From assembly GCA_015523465.1 (NCBI GenBank), contig WAKF01000073.1, positions 1 to 64,000 on the forward strand: 64,000 nt of DNA, in the 5' to 3' direction. A program made the translations under genes and the position numbers. The notes under the pieces are model-generated. The model was not told where the DNA came from. It searched no databases and worked only from the letters and a program-made list of their open reading frames with translations. Position 1 is the stretch's first letter. Each line of letters opens with the position of its first letter. This DNA comes from Aeropyrum sp. GTDB taxonomy: Archaea; Thermoproteota; Thermoprotei_A; Sulfolobales; Acidilobaceae. Below are positions 53,450-61,416 of this stretch, one piece after another.

Positions 53450-54117
53450 AGCGAGACACCCCTCAGGGCGAGTATCAACGTTATGATGACTAGCAGCGTT
53501 AGGCCTGCATACATGAAGGCTAGGGCGTCTATGCTGAGGGAGGCGATGTCCCTACCCCCAGCAATGTAGGCTGGCGTGAAGTTTAGGAGCGAGTGTAGTA
53601 GGGCTGCCAGCGCATACCTGCTATAGAGGCGCCAGTGCGCAGTAGCTAGTATAGCGGTGCTCGCTACGTGGAAGGTTGTGGCTAGGAGCCTCTCGTAAGC
53701 GCTTAGTAAGTAGTAGAACGTAGCGGCGCCTCCCGCCTGGCCGGCATAGTAGGATAGGCCGGATAGGTAGGCTACCAGCAGGGCCTCGCCCCCGCCGAAG
53801 CCAAGGCCAACCCACAAGGCTCTATAATCGCCCTGATACCTCTTTACAGCCGACAACTTCAATCCTTCCTGCAGCAGGCCTGAGACTAGGGATGAGTAGG
53901 CTATGAAGGCAATGCTATCCCTGTCAACATTCAACGCCACTAGCGGAGCAGCCTGGATTACAGGCTGGATTATCAGTGTGGCCGCGAGTAGCCCCAAACC
54001 CAGCAGTACGGGCACTATAACAGCTCTCAGCGGCATCCTGGTAGAAGCTTTCAGGTAGAGGAAGGGTATTACTAAGCCCCCTATTAAGATGGCTATGATG
54101 CCTACAAGCGGGTTCAT
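53413..54117 (-). CDS. PrsW/CPBP-like (YhfC-type) intramembrane protease
   Basis: 234-aa membrane protein with about seven helices and the pattern of glutamic intramembrane proteases: LLQEGLKL (E-G-x-K), GLGFGGGEALLVAY (second Glu), TTFHVASTAILATAHW (His) and LLHSLLNF (His). Active-site residues appear complete, though single-Glu for the usual double-Glu. Probably cleaves membrane-bound regulators or peptides. Starts inside the YbjQ gene end (4-bp overlap). Confidence 0.7.
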   Translation of the reverse strand: MNPLVGIIAILIGGLVIPFLYLKASTRMPLRAVIVPVLLGLGLLAATLIIQPVIQAAPLVALNVDRDSIAFIAYSSLVSGLLQEGLKLSAVKRYQGDYRALWVGLGFGGGEALLVAYLSGLSYYAGQAGGAATFYYLLSAYERLLATTFHVASTAILATAHWRLYSRYALAALLHSLLNFTPAYIAGGRDIASLSIDALAFMYAGLTLLVIITLILALRGVSLWRRAGMLEMGL

Positions 54118-54455
54118 CGCTCTGAAGCCTCTTCCAGGACTACGGCAGTCCCATACGCTAGTATCTCGCTAGTACGCCCCCCGATCATGGAAGTGGCGAA
54201 CCTAAACCCTATGACGGCGTTAGCGCCCATCTTCCTAGCCTTCTCCTTCATCCTGCTCAAAGCCTCCTCCCTAGCATGCGCCAGTAGCTCGGTATACTCC
54301 TTCACCTCGCCGCCCAGGATCGTCCTTACCGTTGCAACTATATCCCGGCCTAGGTGGCGAGCCCTCACGCTACTCCCAGACACCACTCCAAGGACCTTCA
54401 CGACCCTATACCCCGGGACCGTGTCAGTCGTGGCTACTAGGATGTCATCCCCCAT
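54114..54455 (-). CDS. YbjQ/UPF0145 family protein
   Basis: Small conserved protein with VATTDTVPGYRVVKVLGVVSGSSVRARH (given in part; N-terminal block) and GANAVIGFRF, the UPF0145 hallmark. The family forms pentamers and has been linked to heavy-metal binding. I prefer ATG 54455 with GGTGG upstream; the frame opens at GTG 54482. First gene of the operon; a TATA-like TTTATATATTA lies at 54525-54535. Confidence 0.85.
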   Translation of the reverse strand: MGDDILVATTDTVPGYRVVKVLGVVSGSSVRARHLGRDIVATVRTILGGEVKEYTELLAHAREEALSRMKEKARKMGANAVIGFRFATSMIGGRTSEILAYGTAVVLEEASER

Positions 54456-54729
54456 GAAGGCCACCAATGTACTACCTCGCACTCCGAGGTATTATCTTTT
54501 AGTGCTAACACGAGTTAATTAAGGTTTATATATTAGCTAGTTAAAAGATGAATAAACCATATTAACAGCGTCTGAAGGGAAAGCCTACACGCTACAGTCT
54601 ACAAATAATTGTTGATTAGGAGGACGCCCATACACTCTAGGCCGCTCCCACAAGGCATTCCACGCTACTCTGTTAGTACTGTTATACTGTTACTAGCCAC
54701 GTCTCCACGCTTCCCCATAGTATCACGTG

Positions 54730-55485
54730 TCACCTGGCTACCGCCGCTATCGAGGCTGCAATAGCCGCTAGCGAGGGTGGGAGATATAAGACCAGGGCTT
54801 CAGCGTCGCTAACCTCACCTGCAACTGCGGCTCCAAGCACTAGTAGCCCCCAAGCCGCCACGCCTCCCCCTGCAAGGGCTATCTTAGGCTCGCCTAGTCG
54901 TAGCGCGGCTACTGCTAGGCCTGTGGAGGCCGCTACGGACTGGATCACCGCTATCAGCTCCCAGGGAGTGTCACCTACGGGTCCCATGACGGCGAGTTTC
55001 AGGGCGGCGGGTAGGGGTGAGGCTATAGCCATGAGAATGGCTGCTAGGGTAAGCGACCTATACCCTACACCCCCCGCCACCACGATTGAACCAGCAAGGA
55101 TGATAGCGACCTGGATTGCAGTGGCTACCGCTAGGAGAACCTCACTCCGCCCCTGCGATGCTAAGACGTAGAGGGCTAGGAGTGGCGTGGAGGCTAGGTA
55201 GAGGACTGATAGGGCGGCTGAGGCTCTAGGGTGGGAGGGGAGTAGGGTCGCTGCTACTCCGGGGAGCGCCATGCCCGCTAGTACTAGGGCCATGAGGTAG
55301 AATCCTGCCTCGGGGAAGCCTATAGCGGAGGCTAGGACGGCCGCTGACACCCCTAGGTAGTAGCCTGAGACCTGGGCTAGCCCCTCCACTCCAAGGATCG
55401 TGTAGGCGATGATGGAGGCTGCGGCCACGATGTACGCAGACCTGAAATCTCCACGCACCTTATCCAAGATGCTAGGCATCTCCAT
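54730..55485 (-). CDS. Multi-helix membrane protein, unknown
   Basis: 251 aa, eight or so hydrophobic helices, Ala/Leu/Val-rich, with short loops and no charged motif that I recognise. ATG start. Alone on this strand with its own upstream space. Function unknown. Confidence 0.6.
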   Translation of the reverse strand: MEMPSILDKVRGDFRSAYIVAAASIIAYTILGVEGLAQVSGYYLGVSAAVLASAIGFPEAGFYLMALVLAGMALPGVAATLLPSHPRASAALSVLYLASTPLLALYVLASQGRSEVLLAVATAIQVAIILAGSIVVAGGVGYRSLTLAAILMAIASPLPAALKLAVMGPVGDTPWELIAVIQSVAASTGLAVAALRLGEPKIALAGGGVAAWGLLVLGAAVAGEVSDAEALVLYLPPSLAAIAASIAAVAR

Positions 55486-55553
55486 GCGAAGATGCCTCCT
55501 AGCATATATATGTACTTACGGGGTATTAAGGGTTTCAGCGTCACCTCATCGCA

Positions 55554-56594
55554 CTAGTGATTATAGGAACTGATCTCTAGCGCTTTAAGCACAGCATCCA
55601 GGGCACTCTTCAGCAACTCGCTTCTAGCGTTGACAACGACAACATAGTCCTTACCGCCAGCCTTAACCCCTGCCTCCTCGAGAGCCCTCCTAAGCCATGT
55701 AAGCTCTTTTGAGACACTCCTCACATACACTATCCCCCTACCCTGGCTAGGTATTGTGTGGGCTAGCACTACTATCGAGCCAGGACTCCTAGAGGCTAGT
55801 AGCCTCCCAACCTGGCTAGTCACCAGCGCGTCCATCTCGAGGGCATAGGCTATGACCCCTGGGGGAGCATCTAGGGGCTGTAGCTTGGAGAGAGCCTCTT
55901 CTAGTAGCCTCGAAGCTTTCTCCCTAGCCTCCCATATACACTCCAGGGCTTCGACGCCCTCAACGCCATCCTCGGCGGCAGCCTTTGCAGCCTCGTTAAG
56001 GCACCCGGGATTGTTTACTCTATAGCTGGAATCCACAGCCTCAGCCAGCCGCCTGAGACGCTCGATAGTGTAGCCCGTGCCCTCCAGAACTCTAGTAGCC
56101 TCTTCAACGCCCCTATGAGGCCGCCTAGAGTCTATGAAGGGCGCTAGGTCGCCTACAACGCCCAGGGCTGCAAGACCCCTATCCGTCCTCCCTCCGGGCC
56201 GCTCTAGGAGCTTGTAGAGGAGCATGCTGCAGGAAGGATAGTCTCCCTCGCCTCCGAGGCCCTCGGCTACAGGGTTGCAGTAGGACCTTAGCCTCTTAGC
56301 GGGCTCAACCCTATGGTGGTCGATAACAGCTAGGGAGCCCCTGGAGGCTAGGCTGTCGTACACGTTGCCGGGCAGGCCGTAGTCTAGTATTAACTCTCCC
56401 CGGGGCTCCCCAGGTAGGACCTCAACCCCATAAACTCCTAGGGGCTCGATCACCCTAAGCCGAGCCCCAGGGTTTAAGTGCCTTGATGCGAGGCCTGCGG
56501 AAGCGACCCCATCTGTGTCCCAGTGGAATAGTATTACGGGTGACTCTCGGGCGACCTTCAAAGCCTCCTTACACCCTATCGAAACTCTTATCAA
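55554..56594 (-). CDS. DHH-family phosphoesterase (RecJ-like)
   Basis: ILFHWDTDGVASAGL (H-x-D-x-D-G, residue about 23) and AVIDHHRVEP (D-H-H, around 90) are the metal-binding motifs. A C-terminal DHHA1-like region includes SPGSIVVLAHTIPSQGRG. 346 aa. Could be a nuclease or a nanoRNase/bisphosphate phosphatase. TTG start; a TATA-like GCTTATATATTTA at 56629-56641 suits transcription of this gene. Confidence 0.87.
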   Translation of the reverse strand: MIRVSIGCKEALKVARESPVILFHWDTDGVASAGLASRHLNPGARLRVIEPLGVYGVEVLPGEPRGELILDYGLPGNVYDSLASRGSLAVIDHHRVEPAKRLRSYCNPVAEGLGGEGDYPSCSMLLYKLLERPGGRTDRGLAALGVVGDLAPFIDSRRPHRGVEEATRVLEGTGYTIERLRRLAEAVDSSYRVNNPGCLNEAAKAAAEDGVEGVEALECIWEAREKASRLLEEALSKLQPLDAPPGVIAYALEMDALVTSQVGRLLASRSPGSIVVLAHTIPSQGRGIVYVRSVSKELTWLRRALEEAGVKAGGKDYVVVVNARSELLKSALDAVLKALEISSYNH

Positions 56595-56722
56595 TAATGA
56601 GGCACCGATCCGACAATGTAGAGCGGAAGCTTATATATTTAGGTTGCTCCCCCTTAAATGCGCTCCGCTTCAAAGGATTCAGCATATCGCGCAGCCGGAG
56701 CAAGCAGGATATAGCGTCTAAG

Positions 56723-56770
56723 CCCGCCTCGGCGGGGGGTGCTACAAGGGTAGGACCTACCCTCTACACC
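56723..56770. other. Two adjacent GC-rich hairpins upstream of the RND exporter gene
   Basis: CCCGCC-TC-GGCGGG (56723-56736) is followed by GGTG ... GGGTAGG-A-CCTACCC ... CACC (56738-56770), nested inverted repeats with a perfect 7-bp stem. They lie in a 261-bp intergenic region between DHH and RND genes, before a GAGTATATACTATTA promoter-like element (56775-56789). Could be a small RNA or a regulatory site. Confidence 0.4.
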
Positions 56771-56855
56771 GAGCAGAGTATATACTATTATTATCGTGGA
56801 CGTCGGCCCCAGGTTAATAGTGTTAGGCTCAGGGCGCTACATTTAGGGTTTTAAT

Positions 56856-59582
56856 GTGGCTTCTAAGCGCAGGCTAGTCTCAGCCCTCACAGTAACAGCG
56901 TGGGCCGCCTTGATACTAGCCCTCCTACCCCACACCCTTGCCCTAGAGGGGAGGCTTGTATACAGTGAGTCCGCCTTGCTGCCAGAGGATCTAGAGAGCA
57001 TTCAGGCTTTCCCTATCGTGGCTAGAGCTGGGCTCGAGGCCCCCGACACCCTGATAGTAATATTCAAGCCCAACACGCTCAGCGATGCCAGGGCTGTTGA
57101 AGAGGCTGTCAAGCTGGAAGCGAAGGGCCTGGGAGCCCGGGTTATAGGGCCATACACGGCCTATAATAGGGTTATGGAGGAGTACTTTAAAGCCCTTTCG
57201 AAAGCCGTTGAGGAGGGCGTGGGCTACGTAGAGAGGCTGGAGAAGCTGGCAGGGGAGGTCTCGAGGCTTTGGGAGGACCTGGGGAAGACCCTAGACTTCA
57301 CCTACGGCCTAGCGGAGGCCTACTTGGAGGCTTATACTAGGGCCTCGGCTGCCGGAGCTCCAGACCCCTACGAGGCCGCCTACAACATCATCTCCGCAAG
57401 GGTGCCCCCGCAGCTCCAGCCCCTACTAGACGAGTTCCACAAGCGTTTCAAGGTCCTTGTTGAGGGTGGTGTGGAGCCAAGGGAGGCTGCTGAGAAGGCC
57501 CTAAGGGAGGCTGTAGCAAAGCTAAACCCTCAGGCACTACCGGTCGTGGAGGCTTTCGGCCTCGAGAATTACAGGGATGAGGGGGCTAGGCTCGAGTTCC
57601 TCTATGACGCTTTAAAGCTGGATGATAAGGGGATAACCATATCGGACCTCGAGAAGCTGGTGAGAGACCCTGAAGGCGCCCCAGAGTCTATAGTGGCTGG
57701 GAGGCTGGCAGCCCAAGCGCACCCCTGCGCGGCCCAGGCCCTAGAACTAGCCGTCGAAGGCATAGACCCCATCGAAGCTGTAAGGAGGTCCTGCGGCAAG
57801 GTGGCGGGGGAGGTTCTAGAGTACCCTGATAGCCTCCCAGGCGAGCTGAGGAATCTGCTAGCTCCAAACGGCTACGGCGTGGTCCTCGCCTTCTTCCCCA
57901 GGAAGCTTGGAGTTAACGAAGCGTCAAGCCTAATAGACTCTGTGAGGCAGGACCTAGAGGGTAAGGTGGAGGCATACTTCTACGGCACTGCGAGTTTGAC
58001 TGCCGAGCTTGGTGTGGGTGTAGCGAGGGAGGCTGAGAGGATAGATAAGGCTACAGCGGTCCTCGTCGGCGTCGTAACCATAGCGCTGCTAGGCAGCCTG
58101 GCAGCCCCAGTTATAATACTTGTTGTGGGGGGCACAGCCCTCCTAGCAGCTATGGGCCTTCTAAGCATTACCGCTACCAAGATGGACGTTTACTATCTTG
58201 CCAGGGTAGTCATGATACCTGTAGCCTTCGGAGTTGCAGTAGACTACTCGGTCTTCTACCTATTCAGAGTGCTCGAGGAGAGGGGGCGCGGGAAGGGGTG
58301 GGAGGAGGCTGTAGCCACTGCTTGGAGGAGGGCTGGAAGGGCTATAGTTCTTGGAGGCGTGGCTGTGGTCCTAGGCTTCACAGCCTACGTGCTAACTCCC
58401 CACGAGGCCCTCCGGGGGATCGGGGCTGCGCTAGCCATTGGAGCCCTAGTGTCGTTCGTGGCTAGCATCACTCTACTCCCCTCACTCCTAATTCTACTGG
58501 GCGAGAGGGCCTCGCTATGGCCGGGCCTAAGGACCGTCTCGGCCGGGTGGCAAGGCAAGGTTCTACGTAGAGCAGCCTCCGCTAGTATAAGGCTAGCCAT
58601 CCCCCTGACAGCGGCCATGATAGCCCTCACCCTCATAGCGGGGGTGGCGTTAGCGTCTACACCTCCCTCAGGCAACCCTATAGTAGCTGTGCCAGCTTCC
58701 TCAGGCTACATAGAGGCGGCTAGGCTGGCGGAGGAGGTCCTACCACTCGACACGATCTCGAGGCTCTACGTGGTCTCCACCCGGGAGCCTACGGGGGAGG
58801 TCCTAGAGGCCCTGAAGGGTGTTGGGGCTACGAGGGCTGACGTTAGGGAGGCGGGGGAGCACTACATAGTGGTTCTAGGCCTCCCATACGACCCCTTCGA
58901 CGATAGGGCCTTCAAGGCCGTAGAGGGGGCTAGGGGGGCGCTTGCTAGGCTCGGCTTCGAGGCGTCGGTCACTGGTATAACTGCTGTGAGGGTTGACGCT
59001 GTAGACTCGATACTAGACTCGTTCTTCACCGTAACCCTACCCCTGGCAGTGGCTTTGATAATAGCCTATCTAGCTGTAGGCATGGGGTCGCTGCTAGTCC
59101 CCCTCCGCCTCGCAGCCACGATACTATTTAGCTCTCTAGCCAGCCTAGCCCTGGTAGCCCTCGCCTTCGACGCCTACCTAGAGAGGCTAGACCTCCCCAC
59201 CTGGATACGCTCCCCAGTATACTGGGTAACCCCCATAATAGTCCTAGGCCTAATGTTCACCCTGGGCATGGATTACGACGTCTTCTTGACTGCTAGGATA
59301 AGGGAGGAGCTCGAGAGGCTGGGCGGCGAGAGGGAGGCCATACTGGAGGCTGTCGAGAAGACGGGAGTAGTGATAACAGTCTGCGGCCTCATACTAGCCA
59401 GCGCCTTCGCAACCCTCACCATCTCAGAGATACCACTCCTAAAGCAGGTGGGAGCCACAGTAGCCCTATCGATACTACTAGACACCTTCCTGGTAAGACC
59501 AATACTAGTGCCGGCTGTCATGAGCTTGCTAGGCAGGTACAACTGGTGGCCAGGGAGGGGGCTCATTAGGAGGTGGGATTAG
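56856..59582 (+). CDS. RND/MMPL superfamily exporter
   Basis: Two repeated membrane halves, each with five to six helices. PVAFGVAVDYSVFYLFRVLEE (around residue 455; G-x-x-x-D-Y motif) and LGMDYDVFLTARIREE (around 805) carry the proton-relay Asp-Tyr pairs of MMPL proteins. Large external domains: about 30-390 (helical, coiled-coil-like) and about 600-720. 908 aa. GTG start. Likely exports lipids or hydrophobic compounds. Converges on the kinase gene (17-bp overlap). Confidence 0.88.
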   Translation: MASKRRLVSALTVTAWAALILALLPHTLALEGRLVYSESALLPEDLESIQAFPIVARAGLEAPDTLIVIFKPNTLSDARAVEEAVKLEAKGLGARVIGPYTAYNRVMEEYFKALSKAVEEGVGYVERLEKLAGEVSRLWEDLGKTLDFTYGLAEAYLEAYTRASAAGAPDPYEAAYNIISARVPPQLQPLLDEFHKRFKVLVEGGVEPREAAEKALREAVAKLNPQALPVVEAFGLENYRDEGARLEFLYDALKLDDKGITISDLEKLVRDPEGAPESIVAGRLAAQAHPCAAQALELAVEGIDPIEAVRRSCGKVAGEVLEYPDSLPGELRNLLAPNGYGVVLAFFPRKLGVNEASSLIDSVRQDLEGKVEAYFYGTASLTAELGVGVAREAERIDKATAVLVGVVTIALLGSLAAPVIILVVGGTALLAAMGLLSITATKMDVYYLARVVMIPVAFGVAVDYSVFYLFRVLEERGRGKGWEEAVATAWRRAGRAIVLGGVAVVLGFTAYVLTPHEALRGIGAALAIGALVSFVASITLLPSLLILLGERASLWPGLRTVSAGWQGKVLRRAASASIRLAIPLTAAMIALTLIAGVALASTPPSGNPIVAVPASSGYIEAARLAEEVLPLDTISRLYVVSTREPTGEVLEALKGVGATRADVREAGEHYIVVLGLPYDPFDDRAFKAVEGARGALARLGFEASVTGITAVRVDAVDSILDSFFTVTLPLAVALIIAYLAVGMGSLLVPLRLAATILFSSLASLALVALAFDAYLERLDLPTWIRSPVYWVTPIIVLGLMFTLGMDYDVFLTARIREELERLGGEREAILEAVEKTGVVITVCGLILASAFATLTISEIPLLKQVGATVALSILLDTFLVRPILVPAVMSLLGRYNWWPGRGLIRRWD

Positions 59583-61200
59583 AGGATGTGTAGAGCCTGT
59601 AGAGCCTCGCCAGCTCCCTCGCAACCTCTGCAGCGGAGGGCCTCCCCTCCGGGTCTAACGCTATCATAGCTGATAATAGCCTCCGCAGCCTCTCATCACC
59701 AACCCTCCCTAGGACCTCCCTGACTCGAACTTCATCAACAGCATACTCGCCATCAATATTCTCCCCCGTTAACAGCCATAGCAGCAGGTTGCCTAGCTGA
59801 TAAACGTCTACCGCGTGCTCCATGCCCCTCTCCACAGCTTTCCTACGAAGGTCGCTATACACCTGCTCAGGGGCTCTCCAACCCGGGGTGAAGGAAACGC
59901 TATGACCGGTAGCAGTGGAGGCTAGCCTCGAGAGGCTCGAGAAATCGCCTAGCTTGACAATGCCATCGACAATGAAGACATTGCCGGGCTTAATGTCTCC
60001 ATGAACCATGCCCCTACCATGAATGTACCTGAGGGCGTCGGCTAGCTGGGCTCCGAGGAGTAGGACCTCCCTCACCCCCGGCCTCCAACCCCGGTGCACC
60101 TGCATCTCCAGAGTACCGTTGTCAGCGTACTCGTATACTAGTATTGGCGCAGAACGCGAGACTCCGAGCAGCCTCAGTATGTGGGGGTGCCTTAGGCTCG
60201 AGACAGCCTCAGCCTCCCTATAAATCTTCTCGAGGAGCCCCTGGCTCACAGTAGGCGGGACGCCACCCTCGAAGAGAGCCTCGAACCCCCTTGGAACCTT
60301 GAAGACAACCCTTACTCCACTCCTAGAGCACTTGTAAGCGCAGCCCCAACCGCCACAGCCAAGCCTACAGCAACTCCACTCCCCCTCGAACCCTCTAGGC
60401 GCCATAAAGGAGTCCAAAGAAGCTTTAAAGGAGCCCTCACAGCGAGGCTCGGCTGAAAAACTTCCTATCCTTGCTCCTATGAGGCTCGAAACTCCTACGA
60501 AAGCCTTTAAACCACGTGTTTGCACGTCTCGAGTATTATTCTCCTTATCTTGTTGGTCTTCTTGCACATAACTATAGAGTACTACTGCTACAACAGCGAG
60601 TATGGCGGCTGCAGCTATGAGAGAGATCGTGTCATGGGTGAAAACTGTTGAAATCACTGTGATAACATATTCAAAGCCCGGTAGCAAGATGATTTCAGAT
60701 TCCTCAACTAACCCAGTAGCGGTCTCCGAGGCCTGCGGCGTTTGTATCGTTACAGTAACTTCCTCGACAGGTTCCACAGAGGTTTCAACTTGTGTGGGAG
60801 TCGGGCCGGGAGCTACGGCTATGGAGCGACGAGCTCCAGGCTCTAGCTTGACACGGTCTAGATAGAGGACTCTCCCTGAAGCCGTCACAGAAACCTCGTA
60901 GAGCCCGGGGGGTAAAGGTACCTTTAGAACACCTGATTCGGGTACCACAAGCTCCCTTTCCACGTTAACGTTCAAGCCCTTAACAATTACTTGAGCCGAA
61001 ATGGGCGCGTAGATAGTGAGCAGCGCAGCTTCACTAGCATCTTCACCCGTAATCTCTTCTACAACGCTTTCAGAAGGGTCAAGCAGCCATACTTCCCCGG
61101 GAGCCGCATCTCCCTGCAGATGCGAGGTTGAGAGTTGAAACGCTAATGATAGTAGTAGTACCGCAACTAACCCGGCTAGTCCCCAGCCGGCCCAAGCCAT
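59566..61200 (-). CDS. Transmembrane receptor-type Ser/Thr protein kinase
   Basis: Signal anchor (residues 7-24), an external beta-rich domain (25-189, with a PEGA-like GVLKVPLPPGLYEVSV), a second helix (190-212), a linker, then a kinase. Kinase marks: Gly loop RLGCGGWGCAYK (279-290), Lys301 (VVFKVPR), Glu329 or 331, HGDIKPGN (400-407), GDFSS (DFS for DFG, 418-422), and WRAPEQ (442-446). The HGD lacks the HRD Arg. Five cysteines lie within residues 277-291. ATG start. Divergent from the secreted repeat protein with 216 bp between them. Confidence 0.9.
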   Translation of the reverse strand: MAWAGWGLAGLVAVLLLSLAFQLSTSHLQGDAAPGEVWLLDPSESVVEEITGEDASEAALLTIYAPISAQVIVKGLNVNVERELVVPESGVLKVPLPPGLYEVSVTASGRVLYLDRVKLEPGARRSIAVAPGPTPTQVETSVEPVEEVTVTIQTPQASETATGLVEESEIILLPGFEYVITVISTVFTHDTISLIAAAAILAVVAVVLYSYVQEDQQDKENNTRDVQTRGLKAFVGVSSLIGARIGSFSAEPRCEGSFKASLDSFMAPRGFEGEWSCCRLGCGGWGCAYKCSRSGVRVVFKVPRGFEALFEGGVPPTVSQGLLEKIYREAEAVSSLRHPHILRLLGVSRSAPILVYEYADNGTLEMQVHRGWRPGVREVLLLGAQLADALRYIHGRGMVHGDIKPGNVFIVDGIVKLGDFSSLSRLASTATGHSVSFTPGWRAPEQVYSDLRRKAVERGMEHAVDVYQLGNLLLWLLTGENIDGEYAVDEVRVREVLGRVGDERLRRLLSAMIALDPEGRPSAAEVARELARLYRLYTSSNPTS

Positions 61201-61416
61201 AGTTTATCCGACCCCGGCCACCCTAAGAATTAATCCCTTAATGTATGTAGATGCATGCTCTATTAAACCCTATCTCTCCCTGTCAAAGGAGCGAAATGTA
61301 GGTGATCTGAAGTGTTATGGAGTTTCCTCCCATATCTATAATTCACATATACATGTAACTACATTTTACCCTTAGAATAGTTCAAACTTGTACCGATATG
61401 GCCGGGGTGTCGTGGT

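Noticed and set aside
56483..56854. 123-aa plus-strand frame before the RND gene
   Set aside because: Begins antisense to the DHH gene and crosses an AT-rich promoter region and hairpins; not coding-like.
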